This document shows, one piece after another, positions 6,018-13,734 of a stretch of DNA of 35,064 nucleotides (the first letter of the stretch is position 1; each line of letters starts with the position of its first letter). Below the pieces are notes generated by a model that saw only the letters and a program-made list of their open reading frames with translations, searched no databases and was not told the origin of the DNA. The stretch lies in the NCBI GenBank assembly GCA_031548515.1, contig JAVBRB010000024.1:1-35064 (forward strand), written 5' to 3'. Position numbers and translations under genes: made by a program. This DNA comes from UBA940 sp031548515 (GTDB taxonomy: Bacteria > Bacteroidota > Bacteroidia > Bacteroidales > Rikenellaceae).

Positions 6018-8108
6018 ATGGAAACATTCATCATCAAAAGGGACGGCAAGCGCGAACCGTTCTCCGTCGACAAGATCAAAAGCGCCATCGCAAAAGCCTT
6101 CCTGTCGGTAGGCAGTTTCGCCACCCAGGACGTCATCACCAACATCCTGAGCCGCGTCAGCATTTCGAGCGAGATGACGGTCGAGGAGATCCAGAACCAG
6201 GTCGAGGTGGCGCTGATGGCCGAACGATACTACAATGTGGCCAAAGCCTACATTCTTTACCGCCAGCACCATGCCGAAGACCGCGAAGTGTCGGAAAAGC
6301 TGAAATTCCTGATGGAGTACTGCGACGCTTCGAACGCCGCCAGCGGGAGCAAGTACGACGCCAACGCCAACGTCGAGAACAAGAACATGGCTACTCTGAT
6401 AGGCGAACTCCCCAAGTCGAACTTCATCCGCCTCAACCGTCGCATGCTGACCGACCGCCTGAAAGAGATGTACGGCAAGGAACTTTCGGACAAGTACATA
6501 GACCTGCTGAACAACCACTTCATATACAAGAACGACGAGACGAGCCTTGCCAATTACTGCGCCAGCATCACGATGTACCCGTGGCTGATCGGCGGCACCA
6601 TCCCCATCGGCGGGAATTCGAAGGCCCCCACCAACCTCAAATCGTTCTGCGGCGGCTTCGTGAACATGGTGTTCATCGTTTCGAGCATGCTGAGCGGCGC
6701 CTGCGCCACGCCCGAATTCCTGATGTATATGAATTATTTCATCGAAAAGGAGTTCGGCGAGGATTACTACAAAAATCCGGACAAGCCGGCCGACCTCTCG
6801 CTGAGAAAGCGCTCGGTAGACAAGGTCATCACCGACTGCTTCGAACAGATAGTCTACTCGATCAACCAGCCCACCGGCGCGCGCAACTTCCAGGCGGTGT
6901 TCTGGAACATCTCGTACTACGACCGCTACTATTTCGAAAGCCTGTTCGAAGCCTTCGTATTCCCCGACGGCAGCAAACCGCACTGGGAATCGCTGAGCTG
7001 GCTGCAGAAACGTTTCATGAAGTGGTTCAACCGGGAGCGCACACGCACCATACTGACATTTCCCGTCGAAACGATGGCGCTGCTGACTGCCGACGGAGCA
7101 CCCAAAGATAAAGAATACGGCGATTTCACGGCCGAAATGTACGCCGAGGGGCATTCATTCTTCACCTACATCAGCGACAATGCCGACAGCCTGAGTAGCT
7201 GCTGCCGCCTGCGCAACGAGATCACCGACAACACTTTCAGCTATACGCTGGGGGCTGGGGGCATCTCCACGGGGTCTAAAAGCGTACTCACGATCAATCT
7301 CAACCGTTGCATCCAGTACGCCGTGCGGCAAGGCAAGGCCTACCAGTTCTTCCTGGAAGAAGTCGTAGACCTGGCGCACAAGGTTCAGAACGCTTACAAC
7401 GAGAACCTTAAATACATGCAGTCGAAAGGTATGCTTCCGTTGTTCGACGCCGGCTACATCAACCTGGGCCGGCAATACCTTACGATCGGAGTCAACGGCC
7501 TGGTCGAGGCGGCCGAATTCCTGGGCATAGGGATCAGCGACAATCCCGAATATGAACGCTTCACACAGGAGATACTCGGCACCATCGAGCGATACAACAA
7601 GAAGTACCGCACCAAAGACGTGATGTACAACTGCGAAATGATCCCGGCCGAGAACGTGGGTGTGAAGCATGCAAAATGGGATCGCGAGGCCGGATTCAAG
7701 GTCGGACGCGACTGCTACAACAGCTACTTCTACATCGTGGAGGACCAGTCGCTGAATATCGCCGACAAGTTCCGCCTGCACGGACGAAAATACATAGAAC
7801 ACCTGACCGGCGGTTCGGCCCTGCATATGAACCTCGACGAGCATCTCTCTAAGGACCAATATGCCCACCTGATCCGCGTAGCTACTCAGGAAGGGTGCAA
7901 CTATTTCACTTTCAACATCCCGAACACGGTCTGCAACGACTGCGGGCACATCGACAAGAACAACCTTGCGAAATGCCCGAAGTGCGGCAGCGAAAACCTC
8001 GACTACCTGACGCGCATCATAGGCTACATGAAACGTGTGAGCAACTTCTCGCAGGCCCGTCAAAAAGAAGCGGCACTGCGCCACTACGCCAAGCCGAGCC
8101 AATTATAA
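6018..8108 (+). CDS. nrdD: Anaerobic ribonucleoside-triphosphate reductase (class III, glycyl radical)
   Basis: 696 aa. It reduces ribonucleoside triphosphates to dNTPs without oxygen and is the main DNA-precursor source for an obligate anaerobe. An N-terminal ATP-cone (about residues 3-95, IIKRDGKREPFSVDKIKSAI) gives allosteric control of activity. The catalytic barrel contains the cysteine motif SSCCRLRNE near residue 400. The C-terminus has a zinc knuckle (C639, C642, C653, C656) and the glycyl-radical loop RIIGY with the radical on G669. The ATG at 6018 was chosen because it starts the ATP-cone directly; the frame is open 19 codons further but runs into the promoter. nrdG follows after 246 bp, an unusually long gap filled with repeat sequence. 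Confidence 0.95.
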   Translation: METFIIKRDGKREPFSVDKIKSAIAKAFLSVGSFATQDVITNILSRVSISSEMTVEEIQNQVEVALMAERYYNVAKAYILYRQHHAEDREVSEKLKFLMEYCDASNAASGSKYDANANVENKNMATLIGELPKSNFIRLNRRMLTDRLKEMYGKELSDKYIDLLNNHFIYKNDETSLANYCASITMYPWLIGGTIPIGGNSKAPTNLKSFCGGFVNMVFIVSSMLSGACATPEFLMYMNYFIEKEFGEDYYKNPDKPADLSLRKRSVDKVITDCFEQIVYSINQPTGARNFQAVFWNISYYDRYYFESLFEAFVFPDGSKPHWESLSWLQKRFMKWFNRERTRTILTFPVETMALLTADGAPKDKEYGDFTAEMYAEGHSFFTYISDNADSLSSCCRLRNEITDNTFSYTLGAGGISTGSKSVLTINLNRCIQYAVRQGKAYQFFLEEVVDLAHKVQNAYNENLKYMQSKGMLPLFDAGYINLGRQYLTIGVNGLVEAAEFLGIGISDNPEYERFTQEILGTIERYNKKYRTKDVMYNCEMIPAENVGVKHAKWDREAGFKVGRDCYNSYFYIVEDQSLNIADKFRLHGRKYIEHLTGGSALHMNLDEHLSKDQYAHLIRVATQEGCNYFTFNIPNTVCNDCGHIDKNNLAKCPKCGSENLDYLTRIIGYMKRVSNFSQARQKEAALRHYAKPSQL

Positions 8109-8132
8109 ATCATGAACCTACGCCAAGCCGAG
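8084..8132 (+). repeat. 15-bp direct repeat at the nrdD 3' end
   Basis: CTACGCCAAGCCGAG occurs at 8084-8098, inside the last codons of nrdD, and again at 8118-8132, just after its stop. The spacing is 34 bp. It marks the left edge of the repeat-rich nrdD-nrdG gap and looks like a local duplication or the footprint of an insertion. The sequence to 8220 includes two AATTACG heptads (about 8198-8213). Confidence 0.6.
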
Positions 8133-8229
8133 TGCAATCAAGCTTATTTGGGTTGCCGAGGCGCAAAAGAGAAAAGCCCGCGTAGCGGGATTAATTGAAA
8201 ATTACGAATTACGAGGTTATACCCTGAGC

Positions 8230-8357
8230 CATTTTATGGTCAGAAGCAGGCGGATGCAAGGCTTGCGACTGAGATAAAACCGCAGCAGACTAAGCGTATG
8301 TGAGGATTTTAGCGAGGGAGTATAACGAAGCAAATGCCTGCTTATCACCACAAAATG
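8230..8357. repeat. Long imperfect inverted repeat between nrdD and nrdG
   Basis: The left arm 8230-8251 and right arm 8336-8357 are inverted copies that match at 19 of 22 positions, with a perfect 8-bp core AAGCAGGC/GCCTGCTT. The interior keeps weaker pairing (TAAAACC near 8275 against GGATTTTA near 8303). The right arm ends precisely with the nrdG ATG. It may be a MITE-like dispersed repeat, or an RNA hairpin that holds the nrdG start codon. No second copy is in this window. Confidence 0.65.
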
Positions 8358-8831
8358 AAACTGGCAAGTTACGACATAGTCTTCCAGGAAATCCCGGGCG
8401 AGGTGACACTCGCCCTTAATCTTTCGGGGTGTCCCAACCGGTGTACAGGATGCCACAGTCCCCACCTGCGCGAAGACATAGGCGAACCGCTCGATGAAGA
8501 GTTGCTGGGCAGGCTTTTGGAACGCTACGGCGCAGCAGTCACCTGCGTAGCTTTCATGGGGGGAGACGCCGATCCGCTGGAAGTGGATCGTCTGTCGATT
8601 TTCGTGCGGCGCAGCACAAGACTGAAAACCGGCTGGTATTCGGGGAGAGCGGCCCTGCCCGAGGGATTCCCGATCGAAAATTTCGACTACATAAAACTCG
8701 GCCCTTACGTCGAAAACCTGGGCGGCCTCGACTCACCAGCGACCAACCAAAGGTTCTACCGCGTTTCAGATGGAAATATGACGGACATGACTCATATTTT
8801 CCGCAAGAAAATCAACATTCCGTTAATTTAA
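8355..8831 (+). CDS. nrdG: Anaerobic ribonucleotide reductase activating protein (radical SAM)
   Basis: 158 aa, usual length. It uses S-adenosylmethionine and a 4Fe-4S cluster to form the glycyl radical on NrdD. The cluster motif CxxxCxxC is at C26, C30, C33 (SGCPNRCTGCHSP). AFMGGDADPL and the late TNQRFYRV segment also fit the family. The N-terminus (MKLASYDIVFQEIPGEV) differs from the DGPG type found in many NrdG proteins. The ATG at 8355 is preferred over 8334 because homology starts there. The ATG lies inside the right arm of the inverted repeat 8230-8357. It is probably co-transcribed with nrdD, since no promoter box was seen in the gap. Confidence 0.9.
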   Translation: MKLASYDIVFQEIPGEVTLALNLSGCPNRCTGCHSPHLREDIGEPLDEELLGRLLERYGAAVTCVAFMGGDADPLEVDRLSIFVRRSTRLKTGWYSGRAALPEGFPIENFDYIKLGPYVENLGGLDSPATNQRFYRVSDGNMTDMTHIFRKKINIPLI

Positions 8832-8864
8832 GGCGGCGTACACATAAACAACGAATAAAATCGT

Positions 8865-8872
8865 TAGTTTTG
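8865..8872 (+). promoter_or_regulatory. -7 promoter element upstream of 8898
   Basis: TAGTTTTG, a perfect TAnnTTTG, ends 25 bp before the ATG at 8898. No -33 TTTG was found. Confidence 0.5.
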
Positions 8873-8897
8873 GGAATTATGTGAAATACACTTCCCT

Positions 8898-9563
8898 ATG
8901 AAATCCATCGCCATTATAATCATAACTGTCTGCGCGGCAGCAGCCGTCAGTGCCCAGAAACCTCCGTACTATTATTTCGAAAAAGACAAAATCGCCATCA
9001 AAACGGTCTACGACGAATACGGCGAAGTGATCGGTGAGCAAGAATACTCGGTGCTTTCCGGCGACGGGATCCGCGTCCTGGGCCAGAGCATCATCACAAA
9101 ACCCGGCAAAAAAAGCGAAACTACCTCGTGCCATTACCAATGCGACAAGGGCCGGTTGATGATCGCCATGGGTACGGACAAAAACGGGGAAGAAGTTTTC
9201 CTGGATTATTACACGGGCATGCGTCCGGGCTGTACGATAATCGGATGCGTCAAGTTCGGGACGCAGGCGAAACTTGCCGGAATGAAAATCAACGTGAACT
9301 GCACTATCTCGGGACGCACCGTAACGTCGGCCTGCGAGACCGTGTCGTCGGGTCAAAACCTGTGGGAATGCGTAAAGACAGAATACGACATGGAACTGCG
9401 CAGCAGTTTATTCGGGATTCCCGTCAACGTCCACATCATCGAGTGGTTCGCGCCTGGCATGGGAGTGGTCCGTACCGACGTATACCGCCGCGGGAAACTA
9501 CACGAAAAACGCCTGCTGACAGGTTTCAGGCCGGCAAACACGGAAGCATTGGCTAATAATTAA
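8898..9563 (+). CDS. Secreted protein of the DUF3108/TapB-like type
   Basis: 221 aa with a signal peptide (MKSIAIIIITVCAAAAVSA, cleaved before Q20). The mature part is rich in beta-strand pattern and has five cysteines between about residues 78 and 137. Segments such as GTQAKLAGMKINVNCTISGRTV and EWFAPGMGVVRTDVYRRGKL resemble the DUF3108/TapB group of periplasmic beta-barrel-like proteins common in Bacteroidota. The function is unknown. The stop codon TAA (9561-9563) lies within the TTAA end of the adjacent repeat element, so the last residues may have been altered by its insertion. Confidence 0.65.
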   Translation: MKSIAIIIITVCAAAAVSAQKPPYYYFEKDKIAIKTVYDEYGEVIGEQEYSVLSGDGIRVLGQSIITKPGKKSETTSCHYQCDKGRLMIAMGTDKNGEEVFLDYYTGMRPGCTIIGCVKFGTQAKLAGMKINVNCTISGRTVTSACETVSSGQNLWECVKTEYDMELRSSLFGIPVNVHIIEWFAPGMGVVRTDVYRRGKLHEKRLLTGFRPANTEALANN

Positions 9564-9776
9564 CGTGAGTTTTGCTTAAGCAAAACGAACATCCGCTGAG
9601 GAGCGGCCTTCGGGCTGCGACCGGGCCTCCCATATTCAGGGGAGGCGGTGGGAGGGGTGATCACACGGCTCCGCGGCTTTGGAGAAGCCGCTAACGTGGG
9701 TTTTGGATGAGAAATTTTGAAATAACATGCTTGAACACAGCTGTGTAATAAAAATCTTATCCAAAATTCACGTTAA
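9560..9776. repeat. Palindromic dispersed repeat, copy 1 (MITE-like)
   Basis: A 217-bp element. The left end reads TTAACGTGAGTTTTGC and the right end, on the other strand, TTAACGTGAATTTTGG, so it has terminal inverted repeats of about 20 bp, bounded by TTAA. Inside are an 18-bp perfect palindrome (9569-9586), a CCTCCC/GGGAGG hairpin, a GCGGCTT/AAGCCGC hairpin (9673-9691) and a second inward copy of the terminal sequence (from 9692). Copies 2 (19102-19357) and 3 (23310-23431) share this plan. No coding capacity. It begins on the stop codon of the preceding gene. Confidence 0.75.
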
Positions 9777-9784
9777 TTAACGAA

Positions 9785-10042
9785 CCGTCATCCCGGGCGA
9801 GCCGAAACCATATAGGTTTGTCAAATTGTCCGCTGACTTTCGGCGACGAGGGATCTTCCATATAATCAAACCCGCCGCGAGCCTCACAATTATTGAGGCG
9901 TTTAACTTTGTTTTCCTCCTTGTCGCTCGGCATGCCACAGTGAACCTGGCTCTGCTCTCACTCCTACGTGGGTTTCCTCGTCGTGCGATATGCCCGCCTC
10001 TCCAGCAATATGTCACAGGATCGCGCCCGCTCGGAATGACAG
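9785..10042. repeat. Second dispersed repeat with CCGTCATCCC/GGAATGACAG ends
   Basis: The left end CCGTCATCCCGGGCG and the right end, read on the other strand, CTGTCATTCCGAGCG are imperfect inverted repeats bounding about 258 bp. The interior holds small hairpins (AAACC/GGTTT near 9806; GCCTCA/TGAGGC at about 9892-9910) and no gene. Intergenic repeats with GTCATTCCGAGCG-type ends are widespread in bacteria, and this appears to be one. Together with copy 1 it fills the 549-bp gap 9564-10112. Confidence 0.55.
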
Positions 10043-10060
10043 ACCGAAACCGACCGGCAT

Positions 10061-10091
10061 AAAAAGGCCGGGACTTTGCAGTTCCGGCCTT
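10061..10091 (-). terminator. Terminator of the DUF4139 gene
   Basis: On the minus strand an 11-bp stem (10081-10091 with 10064-10074, one mismatch) with loop TGCAAA is followed by five T (10061-10065). It lies 22 bp after the stop codon at 10113. Confidence 0.8.
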
Positions 10092-10112
10092 CTCTTATAT
10101 AGAAAGTCCACG

Positions 10113-11966
10113 TTACAGGTTCAGCAGCATCCCCTGCGGATATTTCACGCTGTAGCTGATCTGGTAGGTACGCGTCTCGCCCGGTGCAAGCTCCCCTTCC
10201 CACGTAATGACTCCCACATCTTCCTTATTGGCTGTCCAGGGGGTGGTTTCCTTCACATTCAAAGTCACTACGATGTCCTTCGCCGTCGAGATGGGATACT
10301 GGTCTTTCAGCACCATCTTCACGGCCTGCGGCTGATTGTTGCGGACGGTCATTTTATAGGTATATACCTTCAGCACGTCGTTACCCACAGACTTGCTGCT
10401 GCTCATTTCGTGCTGCAGTTCACGGGTGACGGCGACCCTCTTGTCGGCACCCAGGGTCAATGCCAGTTTCTCTTTGGTCGAAGAGGCATCTATGTATGTT
10501 TCGCCGATGTATGTGCCGGCATATGTAATATTGGCCGTGCCGCTCAGCAATCCGAGCGACTGCCAGTCGGGGATCTCGGCCAGAAGATAGGTGGCCGGAT
10601 CGAGTTTTGGCGCGCAATAGTATTTGTATTCGGCGGTGGTCTCTTTTGTTGTGAGGTCGATGTTCTGCGGCTTGCCGTTTCCTGGGATGGTGTATGGCAG
10701 GTCGATGTTATAGACCACATTGAGGGCGTTGGATTCCTCGGTGATAAAGTCGTCCATCGAGCTTTTGAGCGTCACCACTATAGCTCCGCCCGCAGCTTGC
10801 GAACCATATATGCCGGTCGCCGAAGAGTCTTTCAGCACATTCATATCCTTTATCAGCGACGGATCGATGCCGTCAAGTTCTTGCTGCGAAGCCACCCGGC
10901 CGTCGATTATCACCAACGGTTCGGGCACAGGTTTAGACACCGCACCGACCTTGCCCTCCTTACGCTGACTGCCATATCCGACCACGACCACTTCTTCAAG
11001 AGCCTCAGTTTCATCGGCATAAGAATATGAATTCTGCGCCGCGACTCCGGCAACTTTACCCGACAACGCCCGCGAGAACTGCATCTCCTGCTGGCGGAGC
11101 ATCCATGCCGAGAAGAGCGGGGCCACCTTGCCGTTGCTGGGGACAGCGGTCGAAAGCGTCAGGCGGACGTTTTCCCAGTCGAGACCCGTCGACTGCACCA
11201 CTTTTGATTTGGCCGCGATCTTTATGGGCTTGTCGGTCGACGCTATGTTTATCTCATAGTATGGCGTCCAGCCGGCCGCGGCAGTGTAGTAGATAACCTT
11301 GACAGGGAAAGTACCGGCCGCCGGAACCGAAAGATTGAGCTTCAGCACGCCCGAAGTCTTGTTGTTTAGCCCCGACTCCTGATTATACTGGGCCTGCAGG
11401 CGGTTTATATTTGCCTGCAGGATGATCTGCTTTTTCTGCAGGGCTACCGCGCCGTTCTGGATCTCCTCGGACTTGGATTTATAGTAATCCATCGTTTTGC
11501 GCAGTTCGTCGATGCCCAGTCCGGCTTCCGAACCTGAAACGTTTTTGGCAATCCCCTTCTCCAGATATCCCCAAAGGCCCGCGTTTACCTTGATATCGAT
11601 CTCCGTGCGGCTCAGTTCGGCCTTGTAAAAACCTACCGAGTCTAGCATCCACTGCAGCGCGGCGGGCGACTTGCGTCCGGCGCTCAGGTAGTCTATAGAA
11701 TATTCGTACGACGATATCACGACACTGCCGCCGACGTTGATGCGCAGGCTGTTGCGGTCTATGTTCGGACTCAGGCCTTCGATCGTGATCTCGTTGACCC
11801 CTTTTTCGAGCCGCGCCTGCGCCGTGTGCAGAAGCTCGGCGCCACGCATGAAAACAGTCGCTTCGGCAACCTTTGTATTTATACGTCTGGCATCTTGTGC
11901 CGTCGCCGACATGTAAATAAACATGATGGCAGCCGCAGCCATTCCCCATTTACCGATTCCTCTCAT
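10113..11966 (-). CDS. DUF4139 (MuiA-like) protein with an inserted SusC-type TonB-plug segment
   Basis: 617 aa with a signal peptide (about 1-23, ATAQ). Residues 33-130 match the DUF4140 N-terminal region (ATVFMRGAELLHTAQARLEKGVNEI, NSLRINV). A coiled coil covers about 155-200. DUF4139 begins near 205 (VKVIYYTAAAGWTPYYEI, DWENVRLTLSTAVP) and resumes from about 410 to the end. Between them, about 297-402, is a stretch typical of SusC/RagA outer-membrane receptors: EEVVVVGYGSQRK (324-336), PLVIIDG (350-356), then MNVLKDSSATGIYGSQAAGGAIVVTLK (375-401). Thus a TonB-box and plug-like module sits in the variable linker of DUF4139 without a beta-barrel after it. The LSGKVAGV motif (301-308) precedes the TonB box, while in receptors it follows it. 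Function unknown. It probably acts in the envelope. Confidence 0.85.
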   Translation of the reverse strand: MRGIGKWGMAAAAIMFIYMSATAQDARRINTKVAEATVFMRGAELLHTAQARLEKGVNEITIEGLSPNIDRNSLRINVGGSVVISSYEYSIDYLSAGRKSPAALQWMLDSVGFYKAELSRTEIDIKVNAGLWGYLEKGIAKNVSGSEAGLGIDELRKTMDYYKSKSEEIQNGAVALQKKQIILQANINRLQAQYNQESGLNNKTSGVLKLNLSVPAAGTFPVKVIYYTAAAGWTPYYEINIASTDKPIKIAAKSKVVQSTGLDWENVRLTLSTAVPSNGKVAPLFSAWMLRQQEMQFSRALSGKVAGVAAQNSYSYADETEALEEVVVVGYGSQRKEGKVGAVSKPVPEPLVIIDGRVASQQELDGIDPSLIKDMNVLKDSSATGIYGSQAAGGAIVVTLKSSMDDFITEESNALNVVYNIDLPYTIPGNGKPQNIDLTTKETTAEYKYYCAPKLDPATYLLAEIPDWQSLGLLSGTANITYAGTYIGETYIDASSTKEKLALTLGADKRVAVTRELQHEMSSSKSVGNDVLKVYTYKMTVRNNQPQAVKMVLKDQYPISTAKDIVVTLNVKETTPWTANKEDVGVITWEGELAPGETRTYQISYSVKYPQGMLLNL

Positions 11967-12106
11967 TATTCCCGGGTTTTAAATTTGAATTCTTTTCCAT
12001 AACGTTTGTAAATATAGTGATTTTTACGGATATGGTGCAACCGGGCAGGCACGGATATTGCATTTTGGGGAAACTGGAACCAATCCATCTCAAAATCCGG
12101 CAAACA

Positions 12107-12694
12107 ATGAAAAACAAAGGCACTGACAGATTCCTCAAGATATTCCTCTACATAGGACTTATTGGCATAGGGATAGTCGCAGGTATAGCCATCCGGCATT
12201 ACAACAATATGCCGTTGAGCGAGACCATCAACATAATCGACATCGCGACGCTCGTTACGACGGTTTTCCTTGCCGTATACATCCCCGAAGTACTCGACCG
12301 CAAGCTGCAGATCACACGTGACAAAAAAGAACTTCTGGAACAACACGTGCTCGAATATCAGACGCTGCTGCGCCGCGTGAACATGCTGGTGCAGGACGAT
12401 TCGAAAATGACGCGAAACGATTTCCTGACGATGCATAACTCGATGGATGTGGCGGAAGGAAAACTCGAATCGCTCGGACGCCTGCTGAAATATGCAAAAC
12501 TGGGAAATACGTTTCCCGAAGAGATGGAGGAGATAAAAAAAATGAACGCAGCGCACAGGAAAATTTTAAAATACGGCGACGGCCAACCTGTGGCTTCCTA
12601 TCCCGCAGATGTACGCAAACAGGAGGGCGACCTGTATAACAGAATCGACGAAGCGACCACTCTTCTGATATTTAAGATCAGCGATATAACCTAA
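12107..12694 (+). CDS. Membrane protein with two transmembrane segments and a coiled-coil domain
   Basis: 195 aa, not recognised as a named family. Two hydrophobic helices (about 10-30 and 40-60) form an N-terminal hairpin. A charged, helical cytoplasmic region (about 64-195) follows, with a likely coiled coil around KLQITRDKKELLEQHVLEYQTLLRRVN. The ATG at 12107 is preferred to the upstream frame extension at 12017 because it gives a compact N-terminus before the first helix. It diverges from the DUF4139 gene. A near-consensus -7 for that minus-strand gene (TATATTTA, 12009-12016) lies in the shared gap. Function unknown. Confidence 0.65.
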   Translation: MKNKGTDRFLKIFLYIGLIGIGIVAGIAIRHYNNMPLSETINIIDIATLVTTVFLAVYIPEVLDRKLQITRDKKELLEQHVLEYQTLLRRVNMLVQDDSKMTRNDFLTMHNSMDVAEGKLESLGRLLKYAKLGNTFPEEMEEIKKMNAAHRKILKYGDGQPVASYPADVRKQEGDLYNRIDEATTLLIFKISDIT

Positions 12695-12771
12695 GCTTGT
12701 ATTTTGCAGATCAATTCATCGCCTTCGTCGGTATTTTCAGCCGGACCGCAGAAAAGACGTGATTTATTTGT

Positions 12772-12779
12772 TATATTTG
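12772..12779 (+). promoter_or_regulatory. -7 promoter element of the DUF2867 operon
   Basis: TATATTTG is a perfect TAnnTTTG, ending only 10 bp before the GTG start at 12790. The transcript would be nearly leaderless. Confidence 0.55.
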
Positions 12780-12789
12780 CAGAATAATA

Positions 12790-13305
12790 GTGAAAACGGT
12801 TAAAACACATATTCTGGAATCTTCGCTGACGCGAAACCTGCTTCATGCAGATTATATCGATGCATTCAGATGTTCTGCCGATGGGAAAACCGATTTCTCC
12901 GCGGACGACCTGCAGGTGGCTTTCTGGACCGGTATGCCCGGTTGGGTAAACGTGATGATGAAGTTCCGGGACCTGCTCGTGAAACCTTTCGGGCTGAAGG
13001 GCGGCGCAGGCGGCAGCGCCGGGGAACTGGAACAGTGCATACGGTCCGGCGGGATCCTCGGGCTTTTTTCCGTCGCGGCGAAAACCGAACACGAAACCAC
13101 AGTATCGCTTGCAGATATGCATCTGAATGCATGGATGTCGGTGATGATACAGGGAAGTGACGTCTATGCGATAACGCTGGTAAAATACAACAACAGGCTC
13201 GGACGGGTATATTTTTTCATCATAGGTCCGTTCCATAAAATCATAGTACGTTCTGCGCTGGCTTCTGCTGTGCGCAGACTGTCTTACACACAAGAAAAGA
13301 GCTGA
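12790..13305 (+). CDS. DUF2867 family protein
   Basis: 171 aa, cytosolic, no signal. Features typical of DUF2867 are an early YIDAFRCS segment, MPGWVNVMMKFRDLLVKPFGLK (about 49-70), and VSLADMHLNAWMSVMI followed by VKYNNRLGRVYFFIIGPFHKIIV. In other bacteria this domain occurs alone or fused to SDR domains; its activity is unknown. The start is GTG; the next in-frame ATG is at residue 49, too far in. The stop overlaps the next start (TGATG), so translation is coupled to the following membrane protein gene. Confidence 0.78.
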   Translation: MKTVKTHILESSLTRNLLHADYIDAFRCSADGKTDFSADDLQVAFWTGMPGWVNVMMKFRDLLVKPFGLKGGAGGSAGELEQCIRSGGILGLFSVAAKTEHETTVSLADMHLNAWMSVMIQGSDVYAITLVKYNNRLGRVYFFIIGPFHKIIVRSALASAVRRLSYTQEKS

Positions 13306-13688
13306 TGTACAAACCGAACATAATATCGGCCGGGAAAATGATGGCTATAGTGGTTATGCTGTTCGGAGTGTTGCATGTCGCCTCTTCATTCGCGCCGGTA
13401 CACGCAGAACTCGTTGCGGGCAGACTGGAAACCGTACCTCACTACAGCGTCATTGCCGGAGCGCTACTGCTCGGAATGGGAATTGCTCTGTTGGTTCTGT
13501 TCGGGATGGCAGACAGGAAACCATCTCTGGACACGCCCATACTCGTCATCGGTACACTCATCGCAATATGCGGGGTACTTGCCGTCGCTTTAGTGTATAA
13601 AAACCCCTTTTCGTGGATGACAGGCATACTCGGCCTGGCCGTATTTATCAATTCCCTCTGCCTGAAACTGCTCCCCGGCAGCAATTAG
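13305..13688 (+). CDS. Small four-helix membrane protein
   Basis: 127 aa. Four hydrophobic helices lie at about 8-28, 47-67, 78-98 and 103-122, joined by short loops. No family was recognised. It overlaps the stop codon of the DUF2867 gene by one base (TGATG), so the two are translated together and a shared role is likely. No terminator hairpin with a T-tract is obvious in the 46 bp before the convergent gene at 13735. Confidence 0.72.
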   Translation: MYKPNIISAGKMMAIVVMLFGVLHVASSFAPVHAELVAGRLETVPHYSVIAGALLLGMGIALLVLFGMADRKPSLDTPILVIGTLIAICGVLAVALVYKNPFSWMTGILGLAVFINSLCLKLLPGSN

Positions 13689-13734
13689 AAACAGACTATA
13701 CGTAACGCCCGGTTCGAGGAGGCTTTCACAGCAG

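Noticed and set aside
5979..8102. Two long minus-strand frames opposite nrdD
   Set aside because: They are shadows of the strongly conserved nrdD coding sequence, with no recognisable motifs.
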